Part shown: positions 16,640-24,349 of the stretch, one piece after another
Numbering within the stretch: the stretch's first letter is position 1
Layout: every line of letters starts with the position of its first letter
DNA from: Deltaproteobacteria bacterium
GTDB lineage: Bacteria > Desulfobacterota > GWC2-55-46
Assembly (NCBI GenBank): GCA_016234955.1
Contig: JACRNN010000146.1
Coordinates: 1-28,332, forward strand
DNA: 28,332 bases
Reading direction: 5' to 3'
Made by a program: the position numbers and the translations under genes
Notes under the pieces: generated by a model
What the model was told of the DNA's origin: nothing
The model's database searches: none
Seen by the model: the letters and a program-made list of their open reading frames with translations, nothing else

Positions 16640-16785
16640 AGGCTATCTCTAAAAATTAGATATTTTTTTCTGAAGTCAAGGAAGGGCGGAAATAAAAAGC
16701 GGAGCATATATGGGAATATGTGAGCATTTTTTATTTCCGGCCTGACACAGAGGTCAGGAAAAAGAGCAATTTTTAGAGGCAGCCT
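16640..16785. repeat. Family A inverted-repeat element, short form (A4)
   Basis: 146 bp with ends AGGCTATCTCTAAAAATTAG and TTTTTAGAGGCAGCCT. It carries only the shared core (CGGAGCATATATG to GGTCAGGAAAAAGA). The palindrome has decayed to AGCATATATGGG. It sits between the leader hairpins and rpsF, so it would be transcribed within the r-protein mRNA leader. Confidence 0.87.
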
Positions 16786-16853
16786 GAAATCCTTGTCCCG
16801 TAAAAACGGGACAGACCCGTTGGAGGATTGGCGGGGAGCCAGAAGGAGGAGAG

Positions 16854-17246
16854 ATGCGGAACCATTACGAAACCGTGTGTATCGTAAGGCCTGATGTAGC
16901 TGAAGACGTCATAAAGGGCGTCATACAGAAGGCGGCCGCGACCCTGACAGAGGGCGGCGGAGAGCTTAAAAAGCTCGATGAATGGGGCAGGCGCAGACTT
17001 GCCTATCCCATCCAGAAGAAGACCGAGGGCTACTACTTCGTCATGGAGTACATGAGCGCTCCGGACGTAAGCAAGGAGATCGGGAGGCTCATGGGCCTCA
17101 ACGAGGACGTGCTCCGCCACCAGACCGTAAGGATGGAGAAGAGGGCGGCGGCTGTGGCGGCCAAGGCCAGGGCTGAAGAGGCCAGGCTGAAGGAGAAGGC
17201 GGCAAAAGAAGCGGCGACCGCGGCAAAAGAAGGAGGGGTGGCATAA
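16854..17246 (+). CDS. rpsF: 30S ribosomal protein S6
   Basis: 130 residues. The S6 core covers about residues 1-95: [14 protein letters not shown], the [25 protein letters not shown] strand-turn-strand and [14 protein letters not shown]. It is followed by an Ala/Lys/Glu-rich tail of about 35 residues that is probably an extended helix and is variable among species. S6 pairs with S18 in the platform of the 30S subunit. ATG 16854 has a strong AGGAGGAG about 5 bases upstream. The stop shares a base with the rpsR start (TAATG), indicating tight coupling. Confidence 0.97.
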   Translation: MRNHYETVCIVRPDVAEDVIKGVIQKAAATLTEGGGELKKLDEWGRRRLAYPIQKKTEGYYFVMEYMSAPDVSKEIGRLMGLNEDVLRHQTVRMEKRAAAVAAKARAEEARLKEKAAKEAATAAKEGGVA

Positions 17247-17536
17247 TGGCTACGGAGAGACGTGAAAGGCCCACAGGCCCCCGCGGGCCGCATGAGCGCG
17301 GAGAGGGCGGGAAGAGGCCGTATCAGAGGAAGAAGGTCTGCCGTTTCTGCAAGCACCAGGAGGAGACCATCGATTACAAGGACGCCAAGGCCTTGAGGCC
17401 GTATATAACCGAGAGGGGCAGGATCGTGCCGCGCAGGATATCCGGCACGTGCGCCAAGCACCAGAGGATGGTGAGCGAGGCGATAAAGGTAGCCAGAAAC
17501 CTGGCCATTATCCCCTTCACCGCCACCAATATATAG
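17246..17536 (+). CDS. rpsR: 30S ribosomal protein S18
   Basis: 96 residues. A basic, Gly/Pro/Arg-rich N-terminal extension (1-27) precedes the S18 core. The core carries VCRFCKH (CxxC) and GTCAKHQ, which together make a zinc-binding C+ type S18, and the [26 protein letters not shown] stretch is diagnostic. S18 forms a heterodimer with S6. The start overlaps the rpsF stop by one base. An 82-bp spacer containing a CCCCG/CGGGG hairpin (about 17554-17577) separates it from rplI. Confidence 0.97.
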   Translation: MATERRERPTGPRGPHERGEGGKRPYQRKKVCRFCKHQEETIDYKDAKALRPYITERGRIVPRRISGTCAKHQRMVSEAIKVARNLAIIPFTATNI

Positions 17537-17618
17537 GCGGCCGTGGAATAACGTTGCCCCGCCATCGATGGTCGGGGTGCGGCGGCTACTACAAAGAACT
17601 CAATTGAGGAGCGGCATT

Positions 17619-18062
17619 ATGAAGGTCATACTCAGGCAAGAGATCGATAATCTCGGCGGGTTCGGGGACCAGGTAAAAGTGGCCAACGGATACGCGAGGA
17701 ATTACCTCATACCACAGGGACTCGCGGTAGCGGCGAGCGCGGGGAATCTAAGGCAGTTGGAGGCGGAAAGGGCGGCCTACCTGAAAAAGGCGCAGGTCAG
17801 CAAGGAAAAGGCCGAGAGGCTCAAGGGCGAGATAGAGGCCCTCTCCCTCACCTTCGCGAGGAAGACCGGCGAGGAAGACAGGCTCTTCGGCTCGGTCACC
17901 GCGCACGACATAGAGACGGAGCTGAAGAAGAAGGGCTTTGAGCTGGAGAAAAAGGCCATCCTTCTGCACGAGCACCTCAAGACCCTCGGCCAGTTCACTG
18001 TGCCCCTGAAGCTTCATTCCGGGGTCTCCGCGGACTTGAAGATCGAGATAACCAAAGAGTGA
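17619..18062 (+). CDS. rplI: 50S ribosomal protein L9
   Basis: 147 residues, standard. The N-terminal domain begins MKVILRQEIDNLGGFGDQVKVANGYARNYLIPQGLA, an unmistakable L9 signature. A long charged connecting helix (about 40-75) follows, then the C-terminal RNA-binding domain with RLFGSVTAHDIETEL. ATG 17619 follows GAGGAG at good spacing; the longer in-frame start at 17568 lies in the spacer hairpin and is rejected. It completes the rpsF-rpsR-rplI operon; dnaB follows after 293 bp. Confidence 0.97.
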   Translation: MKVILRQEIDNLGGFGDQVKVANGYARNYLIPQGLAVAASAGNLRQLEAERAAYLKKAQVSKEKAERLKGEIEALSLTFARKTGEEDRLFGSVTAHDIETELKKKGFELEKKAILLHEHLKTLGQFTVPLKLHSGVSADLKIEITKE

Positions 18063-18355
18063 ACCACGCCGGAGTCTGCTCCGGGGTTTCCGAAGGCACA
18101 GTCGCTCACAGCTTGCGCGGGGGATTCGACCCCGAAGGAAACATTCAATTACCCCGCCATAAATGGCGGGGATTGTCGGCAAGGCACATGTCTTTTTATA
18201 GCTCGGCTCCAGACCCCGCCCTTAAAAGGGCGGGGTCTGGAGCCGAGCACCCGATTAAAAAAGCCTCCACCGTTTAACCGCGGCCCGGGCCGGACAGGCG
18301 GCGCTTTTTTTAATACCGGCGCAACCTGCCGCGGCCCGCCGCATCCGTATCCCCT
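18063..18355. other. Hairpin-rich spacer between rplI and dnaB
   Basis: No gene is seen. It holds CCGGAG/CTCCGG just after rplI, CCCCGCCAT/ATGGCGGGG with a two-base loop (18152-18171), and a 23-bp perfect stem at 18201-18248. None is followed by a convincing T-tract on the + strand, so read-through into dnaB is possible. Confidence 0.55.
18201..18248. repeat. Long near-perfect palindrome
   Basis: 48 bp in which 23 bp on each side pair perfectly around a two-base loop. The outer arms are GCTCGGCTCC and GGAGCCGAGC and the inner arms are GACCCCGCCC and GGGCGGGGTC. It is preceded by TTTTTA and followed by ACCCGATTAAAAAA, so it is not a standard + strand terminator. Confidence 0.9.
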
Positions 18356-19759
18356 ATGGCTCTTCGGGCTGAAAAAGAGATTATCCACAAGACCCCGCCT
18401 CACAACCTTGAGGCCGAGCAGTCCGTGCTCGGCGGCGTCCTCCTTGAAAAGGACGCCATAAGCAAGGTGCTCGAGATCCTCTCGCCTGACGGCGACGACT
18501 TCTATCACAGGGCCCACGCGAAGATATTCTCCGGGATGGTCTCGCTCTTCGAGAAGAACGTCCCCATAGACGCCGTGACGCTCTCGAACCTCTTCAAGGG
18601 CTCAGAGGCCTTGAGCCCCGTGGGCGGCATCTCCTATATCGGGGAGATAGTCGAGGCCACGCCCACCGCCGCCAACATCATGTACTACGCGAGGATAGTA
18701 AGGGAGAAGGCCCTCTTGAGAAGGGTCATCGAGGCCTCCACCGATATCGCGTCCCGCGGATACGAAGGCATCGATTCCGCCGACGAATTCATAGACGACG
18801 CGGAGCAGAGGATATTCAAGATATCCCAGGACAGGGCCAAAAAGTCGTTCTTCGCCCTCAAGGACATCATCAAGGACGCCTTCGAGACCATAGAGCGGCT
18901 CTATGAGAAGAAGGCTCACATCACCGGCATATCCACCGGCTACAAGGGCCTCGATAAGCTCACCTCCGGGCTTCAGAACTCGGATCTCATAATCATAGCG
19001 GGCAGGCCTGGCATGGGCAAGACGTCGTTCGCCCTCAATATCGCGGAGAACGCCGCCATAGACGGCAGTACGCCGGTGGCGGTATTTTCCCTCGAGATGA
19101 GCAAGGAGCAGCTCGTCCAGAGGATGCTTTCGTCGAGGGCGCACGTGGACCTGCAAAAACTGAGGAGCGGGTTCTTGAAGGACGAGGACTGGGGCAAGCT
19201 TACCACCGCGGTGGGCGCTCTCTACGAGGCCCCGATATACATAGACGACACGCCCGCGCAGACGGCGCTCGAGATCAGGGCCAAGGCAAGGCGGTGGAAG
19301 GAGGACCTCGGGCTAAAGCTCGTGGTGATAGACTACCTCCAGCTCATGCGCGGAAGACGGAACACCGACAACAGGGAACAGGAGATATCCGAGATATCGA
19401 GGTCGCTCAAGGCGATGGCCAAGGAGCTCCACATCCCGGTGATAGCCCTCTCCCAGCTCTCCCGAATGACCGAGCGCAGGGAAGGCAACAGGCCCCAGCT
19501 CTCCGACCTCCGGGAGTCCGGGGCCATAGAGCAGGACGCCGACGTCGTCATGTTCGTCTACAGGGAGTCTCTCTACAAGCCGTGCGACTGCCCCAGGGAG
19601 CTCTGCACCTGCGGGATGCGGAAGGGCGCCGAGCTCATCGTGGCCAAACAGCGCAACGGCCCCACCGACACCATAAAGCTGACCTTCCTAAACGAGTACA
19701 CGAGGTTTGAAGACCAGGCCCCCCCGGGCTACGACGTGCAGAGCGAGTGGGTGGAGTAG
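18356..19759 (+). CDS. dnaB: Replicative DNA helicase DnaB
   Basis: 467 residues. The N-terminal DnaB domain opens with PPHNLEAEQSVLGGVLLE (14-31). After the linker comes the RecA-like helicase domain with Walker A GRPGMGKTS (216-224), Walker B LVVIDYLQLM (322-331) and the SDLRESGAIEQDAD motif (383-396). DnaB is the hexameric 5'-3' helicase of the replication fork. A short insertion near the C-terminus, between VYRE and KGAELIVAKQRNGPT, holds four cysteines (410, 412, 417, 419) as CDCPRELCTC, not usual in well-studied DnaB proteins and possibly metal-binding. No inteins are seen. rplI-dnaB adjacency is common in bacteria. Confidence 0.97.
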   Translation: MALRAEKEIIHKTPPHNLEAEQSVLGGVLLEKDAISKVLEILSPDGDDFYHRAHAKIFSGMVSLFEKNVPIDAVTLSNLFKGSEALSPVGGISYIGEIVEATPTAANIMYYARIVREKALLRRVIEASTDIASRGYEGIDSADEFIDDAEQRIFKISQDRAKKSFFALKDIIKDAFETIERLYEKKAHITGISTGYKGLDKLTSGLQNSDLIIIAGRPGMGKTSFALNIAENAAIDGSTPVAVFSLEMSKEQLVQRMLSSRAHVDLQKLRSGFLKDEDWGKLTTAVGALYEAPIYIDDTPAQTALEIRAKARRWKEDLGLKLVVIDYLQLMRGRRNTDNREQEISEISRSLKAMAKELHIPVIALSQLSRMTERREGNRPQLSDLRESGAIEQDADVVMFVYRESLYKPCDCPRELCTCGMRKGAELIVAKQRNGPTDTIKLTFLNEYTRFEDQAPPGYDVQSEWVE

Positions 19760-19798
19760 GCCTCTTCCTGTCCATCAGGGTGTTGGAATTCTCCCAAG

Positions 19799-20100
19799 AG
19801 GTTGCTGAAAAACTATTTCAGCCTGTCATTCTGAGCCCTTCGCTCTGTCATTCTGAGCCCTTCGCTCTGTCATTCTGAGCCCTTCGCTCTGTCATTCTGA
19901 GCGTAGCGAAGAATCTCGTTCTTCCGCTCAGGACAGGCTCCGCGAAGAATCTCGTTCTTCCGCTCAGGACAGGCTCCGCGAAGAATCTCTCTCTTCCGCT
20001 CAGGATAAACTCCGCAAAGAATCTCAGGGCTGATAAAACAAGATTCTTCGTCACCTTCGGCTCCTCTGAATGACAACTTTGGGGACTTTTTCAGCAACCT
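19799..20100. repeat. Family D inverted-repeat element with internal tandem repeats
   Basis: 302 bp with ends AGGTTGCTGAAAAA and TTTTTCAGCAACCT. Inside are three exact 22-bp units (19825-19890, starting GTCATTCTGAGCCC), a diverged fourth unit, then 36-bp units from 19906, 19942 and 19978 (GCGAAGAATCTCG..., two identical and one diverged). The right part has complementary GATTCTTCG and CTGAATGAC. The ATTCTGAGC/GAAGAATCTC words are shared with element B. Apparent ORFs here are repeat artefacts. Confidence 0.87.
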
Positions 20101-20137
20101 GCTAAGCCCAGGTTGCTGAGAACTTTCAAGTGCTGTT

Positions 20138-20169
20138 AACGCCCCACCGTTCCCGGTGGGGCGTTTTTT
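20138..20169 (+). terminator. Strong intrinsic terminator
   Basis: A 12-bp perfect stem AACGCCCCACCG / CGGTGGGGCGTT with loop TTCC, running into TTTTTT. It lies after element D and probably ends dnaB transcription. Confidence 0.9.
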
Positions 20170-20242
20170 ATTTACGGGTGTTCAAATCAAACTCGTCTTT
20201 TTAAGGAGAACCGCAGTCTTTTTTTAGTCTCGCAATTATACA

Positions 20243-20277
20243 TTGACAACGATTTAAGTGTGGCATATAATACCACA
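20243..20277 (+). promoter_or_regulatory. Perfect consensus sigma70 promoter with overlapping operator
   Basis: TTGACA (20243-20248), a 17-bp spacer and TATAAT (20266-20271), both consensus. The inverted repeat TGTGGCATATAATACCACA (20259-20277) spans the -10. The predicted start near 20278 is about 3 bases before the ATG at 20281, implying a leaderless or nearly leaderless transcript. An operator here suits autorepression by the adjacent antitoxin. Confidence 0.8.
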
Positions 20278-20280
20278 TAT

Positions 20281-20601
20281 ATGAAGGGAAAGAAAATATT
20301 CCATCAGAAAAAGAGGTATCCAGACGGCAGTATCGTGGAAATGAAGATATGGCAGGTGAAACCGGACAGGTACAGGCCGCATGGGCTTAAATATTCCCTT
20401 GCATATATCGAAAAAGGCAAGCGGGTCATCGGCTATGATAATGCCGAAAGAAAAGGCGACCACAGGCATTATGGACTTTCAAGCGAACATGGAAGGAGGC
20501 AGGCAAAGGGAAATCCGTTCGTGAGGCCGATGAGACCATTTGTTTTGACAGCGTGGAGGATATGCAGAAGTTCCTCTCGCCGGAAAGGATACGGCTTTTA
20601 A
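20281..20601 (+). CDS. TumE-type (DUF6516) toxin-like protein, C-terminus aberrant
   Basis: 106 residues from ATG 20281. MKGKKIFHQKKRYPDGSIVEM, KIWQV, HGLKYSLAYIEKGKRVIGYDN and KGDHRHYG match TumE-family toxins of type II toxin-antitoxin systems, whose members are predicted RNA-targeting toxins. After HRHYG the family normally continues with a short acidic and aromatic helix and ends; here the frame continues into basic, low-quality sequence overlapping the antitoxin gene. That points to a small deletion or frameshift removing the true C-terminus. The in-frame GTG at 20260 lies inside the promoter, so it is rejected. Function is probably impaired. Confidence 0.7.
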   Translation: MKGKKIFHQKKRYPDGSIVEMKIWQVKPDRYRPHGLKYSLAYIEKGKRVIGYDNAERKGDHRHYGLSSEHGRRQAKGNPFVRPMRPFVLTAWRICRSSSRRKGYGF

Positions 20602-20798
20602 GGATGGTGCATGAAAGAACCCCCAAGTCCATCTATGAGCTTGCGAAATTACTGGGGAGGGACAGGAAGAACGTAACCGAGGACATTAAAATACTCGAAA
20701 ATGTCGGCCTCATAGAAAGAAAAGTCGCCAAAAGCGGCAAGGAGAAGGTGGCGCTCGTCGTTGACTACGACAGGATACAGATGGATATCGCCGTTTAG
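20553..20798 (+). CDS. TumA-type antitoxin / HTH regulator, N-terminally truncated
   Basis: 81 residues from ATG 20553. The core SPERIRLLRMVHERTPKSIYELAKLLGRDRKNVTEDIKILENVGLIE is a winged helix-turn-helix like those of antitoxins paired with TumE toxins. Reading the same frame upstream gives family-like sequence back to about 20484 (TWKEAGKGKSVREADE then CFDSVEDM) but no start codon with a Shine-Dalgarno site; GGAGG lies only two bases before ATG 20553. So the native start appears lost in the same event that damaged the toxin end. It would bind the palindrome over the upstream promoter if the system were intact. Confidence 0.65.
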   Translation: MEDMQKFLSPERIRLLRMVHERTPKSIYELAKLLGRDRKNVTEDIKILENVGLIERKVAKSGKEKVALVVDYDRIQMDIAV

Positions 20799-20814
20799 AA
20801 AGCTTGGGCTTCAA

Positions 20815-20987
20815 TGGTGGGCCGAGCCCACCCTACGAGACTGTGCCACCGTTTACAGCCGGGTATGTTGGGTTAAGGAACGAAGCCCAATTTAAAGCCC
20901 GTTCTCATTCAGCCGGGTGGGCTATGCCCACCATTTACAGGAGTGCGTAGCGGATATTTTGGTGGGCGGAGCCCACCCTACAATACT
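20815..20987. repeat. Family E repeat, degenerate copy (E3)
   Basis: It contains GGTGGGCCGAGCCCACC (20816-20832), GGTGGGCTATGCCCACC (20916-20932) and GGTGGGCGGAGCCCACC (20961-20977). The 20912-20980 part aligns with the second half of E1 and E2, including TTTACAGGAGTGCGTAG and GATATTTTGGTGGGC. It lies between the toxin-antitoxin locus and priA; no gene is present in 20799-21140. Confidence 0.8.
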
Positions 20988-21064
20988 ACCACACATTAAA
21001 ATCCCTCGCCGATACCAAGCTCTTATTAAAAGAAATTTTTCTCGTCTATTCCTCTATACTCACG

Positions 21065-21127
21065 TATAATTTCATAGGCGCGCATCTTGCCGCGCTCTTA
21101 TTATCAGGTCGCGTAAAAACGCGACCT
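21065..21127 (+). promoter_or_regulatory. Putative priA leader: -10-like box and hairpin
   Basis: TATAAT at 21065-21070 has no good -35 at 17 bp. A hairpin AGGTCGCG / CGCGACCT (21106-21127, A-rich loop) ends 13 bp before the priA ATG and could limit or modulate translation. Confidence 0.35.
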
Positions 21128-21140
21128 TACAGGCAACCCT

Positions 21141-23546
21141 ATGAAAAAATTCGCCGAAATAGCCGTTGAGCTTCCGATAGAGAACACCTTTACCTACTCC
21201 GTCCCCCCGTCTCTCGCGTCCATGACGTCAATCGGCAAGCGGGCGCTTGTGCCGCTCGGCAGAAGGACCGTTACCGGGTTCGTTACAGCCCTCCATTCCT
21301 CCGCTACTCCGGGCGTAAATGAGGCGGATATAAAAGACATCATCGACATACTCGACAACGAGCCTGTCTTCGACGAGCGGATGCTCGGCTTCTACAGATG
21401 GGTCTCTTCCTACTACTTCACCCCCCTCGGAGAGGTCCTTGCGCTGACCCACCCAACGGGCATGAACATCGAAAGCCGCCGCCACCTCTGCCTTACGGAG
21501 TCCGGCAGGGTTGCGATGCAGGGCAGGAGCGGCCTCGACCTCGACATATTGAAGGCGGCGAGCAACGGGCTGACGATATCGACGATACAGAAGCGCCTCA
21601 AGGGCAGGCCGCTCTACTCCTCCGTTGAGAGGCTCAAAAAAGAGGGCCTAATATGCGAGGAGACACGGCTCAAGGGCGGGGGCAATGAGAAAACCGAGGT
21701 CTACCTGAGCGTATCCGTAAAGGACCCGGTACTCAAAAACTCTATAGCGCAGGCAAAGGTGCTGGACTATCTTATAAAGAGGGCGGAGACGCCGTTGTCC
21801 GTCCTCAACAGGGAGCTTGGGGCCACAGGCAACGCCGTCAAGAGGCTTATAGATAAAGGGATAGTGCGGGCAGAAGAGAGGCGGGTCCACCGGGACCCGT
21901 TGAGCGGCCTTGCATCCAGGAGCGCGCCGTTTGAGCCGAACAGCGAGCAGAGCGCGGCCATAGCGGCCATTACCTGGGCGCTGTCCAAAGGGGCCTACTC
22001 CCCCTTCCTCCTATACGGCGTTACGGGGAGCGGAAAGACCCTTGTCTACCTCAAGGCCCTGCAGGAGGCCGTCAGGCTCGGCAAAAAGGCGATAATACTC
22101 TCCCCTGAGATAGCGCTGACGCCGTGGCCCGCCGCCTACCTGAGATACATCTTCCCTGGCAGGGTCGCCATCTACCACAGCGGACTCTCCGCGGGAGAGA
22201 GGTTCGACGAGTGGATGAGGATATTGAACGGCGAGGCCGACATAGTGGTGGGGGCGCGTTCGGCGCTATTCTGCCCGATAAGGGACCTCGGCCTCATAAT
22301 AGTGGATGAGGAGCATGAGGCCTCTTACAAGCAGGAAGAGGGGGTGAAGTACAACGCGCGGGACTGCGCCCTCATGCTCGGCAGGCGCCTCGGCATAACC
22401 GTAGTCCTCGGGTCGGCCACCCCGTCAATGGAGACCTTCCACAACGCAAGGAGCGGCAGGATAACGGCTTTGCGCCTTGAGGGGAGGGTCGCCGGGGGGG
22501 CATTGCCCGAGGTGGAGATATTGGACATGCGGGGCAAAAAGGGCGCGGTGCTCTCCGAGAAGCTCTTAAACCTGATGAAAGAGACCTTTGAAAAAAAGGA
22601 GCAGGCCCTGCTCCTCCTTAACAGGAGGGGGTTTTCAAGCTCCATAATATGCAGGGACTGCGGCTTTTCCTTCATGTGCGCCAACTGCAACGTCACCCTC
22701 ACCATGCACAAGCGCGCCGGGGTCCTCAAGTGCCACTACTGCGACTCATCAATCCCCATACCGGACGAGTGCCCCTCGTGCAGGGGCGTAAACCTGATAC
22801 AGCCCGGCGCAGGCACCGAGAAGGTGGAGGAAGAGGTAAAGACGATATTCCCGGAGGTAAGCACCGTGAGGATGGACAGGGACTCCACCGCAAGGAAGGG
22901 GGCCGTTAGGGAGATAATCGACGCGGTTGAGGGGAAAAAGGCCGACGTCCTCATAGGGACGCAGATGGTCTCCAAAGGCCACCACTTCCCGGGGGTCACG
23001 CTCGCGGGCATAATCTCCGGGGACACCTCCCTCTCCATCCCGGAGTTCAGAAGCTCCGAGAGGACATTTCAACTGATAACACAGGCCGCCGGAAGGGCCG
23101 GCAGGGGCCATGCCCCCGGGGTCGTGGTCATCCAGACCTTGAACCCGGAGCACTACTGCTTCAAAAACGCGCTAAGGCACGACTACGATGGCTTCTATGA
23201 AGAGGAAATAAGCCTGCGCGAAGAGGCCGGATACCCGCCTTTTACCCGCCTGTGCAACATAAGGATAGACGGGTTGAAGGAAGAGCGGGTCATAGGGGCA
23301 TGTAATATCCTGAAGGCAACAGCCTCACGCCTGCTCAAGAAAGAGGCCTTGGACCTGCATGTCCTCGGCCCGGCCCCGGCCCTGCTATCAAGGATCAAGA
23401 ACCGCTACCGCTACCAGATGCTCGTCAAAGGCTCGAACGTAAAAGACCTCCACCGGTTCATAAAGGGGCTCAAGACGGCCTTTGAGGCAAGGAGGTTTAG
23501 CGGGGCGGGCATTACGATAGATATGGACCCCATTTCGTTGATATAG
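21141..23546 (+). CDS. priA: Primosomal replication restart helicase PriA
   Basis: 801 residues. The N-terminal DNA-binding domain (1-100) opens with FAEIAVELPIENTFTYSVP. The superfamily 2 helicase core has Walker A GVTGSGKT (293-300), DEEH box (389-392), GSATPSMET and QAAGRAGRG. Eight cysteines in CRDCGFSFMCANC, KCHYCD and CPSC form the two zinc-binding sites. PriA reloads DnaB at stalled forks and D-loops. A TTTEGAG-type replacement at the ATPase sites is not seen; all helicase motifs look intact. It stands alone as a transcription unit between the family E repeat and def. Confidence 0.97.
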   Translation: MKKFAEIAVELPIENTFTYSVPPSLASMTSIGKRALVPLGRRTVTGFVTALHSSATPGVNEADIKDIIDILDNEPVFDERMLGFYRWVSSYYFTPLGEVLALTHPTGMNIESRRHLCLTESGRVAMQGRSGLDLDILKAASNGLTISTIQKRLKGRPLYSSVERLKKEGLICEETRLKGGGNEKTEVYLSVSVKDPVLKNSIAQAKVLDYLIKRAETPLSVLNRELGATGNAVKRLIDKGIVRAEERRVHRDPLSGLASRSAPFEPNSEQSAAIAAITWALSKGAYSPFLLYGVTGSGKTLVYLKALQEAVRLGKKAIILSPEIALTPWPAAYLRYIFPGRVAIYHSGLSAGERFDEWMRILNGEADIVVGARSALFCPIRDLGLIIVDEEHEASYKQEEGVKYNARDCALMLGRRLGITVVLGSATPSMETFHNARSGRITALRLEGRVAGGALPEVEILDMRGKKGAVLSEKLLNLMKETFEKKEQALLLLNRRGFSSSIICRDCGFSFMCANCNVTLTMHKRAGVLKCHYCDSSIPIPDECPSCRGVNLIQPGAGTEKVEEEVKTIFPEVSTVRMDRDSTARKGAVREIIDAVEGKKADVLIGTQMVSKGHHFPGVTLAGIISGDTSLSIPEFRSSERTFQLITQAAGRAGRGHAPGVVVIQTLNPEHYCFKNALRHDYDGFYEEEISLREEAGYPPFTRLCNIRIDGLKEERVIGACNILKATASRLLKKEALDLHVLGPAPALLSRIKNRYRYQMLVKGSNVKDLHRFIKGLKTAFEARRFSGAGITIDMDPISLI

Positions 23547-23585
23547 ATCCGGCTGAAAAATCTTTATCGCCCGCGTAAATTGAGG

Positions 23586-23598
23586 TATAATTTATAAT
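23586..23598 (+). promoter_or_regulatory. Two overlapping -10-like boxes before def
   Basis: TATAAT at 23586-23591 and again at 23593-23598, 44-56 bp before def. No recognisable -35 lies at 16-18 bp from either. Confidence 0.3.
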
Positions 23599-23641
23599 AG
23601 GCTGTTTTATATGAAGTCAAAAGGCTTAAGTAGATAAGGAT

Positions 23642-24178
23642 ATGGCCCTGCTCAATATATTAAAATACCCGGACCCGTTCCTCAAGACAAAGGCCGCCCC
23701 GGTCCAATCAATAGACCTTGAGGTCAATAAGCTCATCTCGGACATGGTGGAGACGATGGCCCTGGCAAGGGGCATAGGCCTTGCCGCCACCCAGGTAGGG
23801 GTCGGCAAGAGGGTCGTCGTGCTCGACGTGCCTGGCGATAACGACGAAGAGAGGCGCGAACGGGGGAAAAACCTCATCGTCCTCGTAAACCCGGAGATAG
23901 TCGGCTCCTCCGGCTCCATAACCTACGACGAGGGTTGCCTGAGCGTTCCTGGTGTGACGGCCGAGGTGGAGCGGTTCTCCAACGTGACGGTAAAGGCCCT
24001 TGACCGGGAGGGGGCTTTGTTCGAGATAAAGGCCGAGGGCCTCTTCGCCATAGCCATGCAACACGAGATAGACCATCTCGACGGCATACTCTTCATAGAC
24101 AGACTCTCCCGGCTGAAACGGGAGCTGATAAAACGCAAGTACAAGAAGGCGATGGAGAGACAGGACAGGGCGCTTTGA
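23642..24178 (+). CDS. def: Peptide deformylase
   Basis: 178 residues, normal. Def removes the formyl group from nascent N-formylmethionine. All three motifs are present: GIGLAATQVG (44-53), EGCLSVPG with metal ligand Cys99 (97-104), and QHEIDHLDG with ligands His141 and His145 and catalytic Glu142. ATG 23642 is preceded by AAGGA, a reasonable Shine-Dalgarno. fmt follows but is separated by 408 bp of repeats, whereas def and fmt are usually adjacent, so the insertions probably split a former operon. Confidence 0.97.
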   Translation: MALLNILKYPDPFLKTKAAPVQSIDLEVNKLISDMVETMALARGIGLAATQVGVGKRVVVLDVPGDNDEERRERGKNLIVLVNPEIVGSSGSITYDEGCLSVPGVTAEVERFSNVTVKALDREGALFEIKAEGLFAIAMQHEIDHLDGILFIDRLSRLKRELIKRKYKKAMERQDRAL

Positions 24179-24229
24179 TCGCAGGGCGTCCGCCGTATCC
24201 TATTTATCGAGTTAGGGGTCCTGAAGGAA

Positions 24230-24348
24230 TTGAACATGCATAGCGAGCGCATTCTCCTAAGCCCAAGCTGCGGGGTCAAGCGAGCGAATAGAAATAGATA
24301 CTTCCTTATATGTCGAAGATTCCCCGCGGAAAAGCCGCGGGGAGCTTC
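24230..24348 (+). repeat. Leader-like repeated block with terminal hairpin
   Basis: 24230-24325 resembles the rho leader block at 3639-3738 (shared GCAT-GCGAGCGC and CGAAG anchors). It ends in a hairpin CCCCGCGG/CCGCGGGG (24322-24342) enclosed by GAAG/CTTC, and element A5 starts two bases later. No gene is seen in 24179-24586. Confidence 0.5.
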
Positions 24349-24349
24349 A

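Noticed and set aside
19825..20013. Possible CRISPR array
   Set aside because: Units are directly adjacent with no unique spacers, and no cas genes are present.
19848..20097. Minus-strand frames with repeated RFFAEPVLSGRT-like units
   Set aside because: Produced by the 36-bp tandem repeats in element D; no start context or family resemblance.
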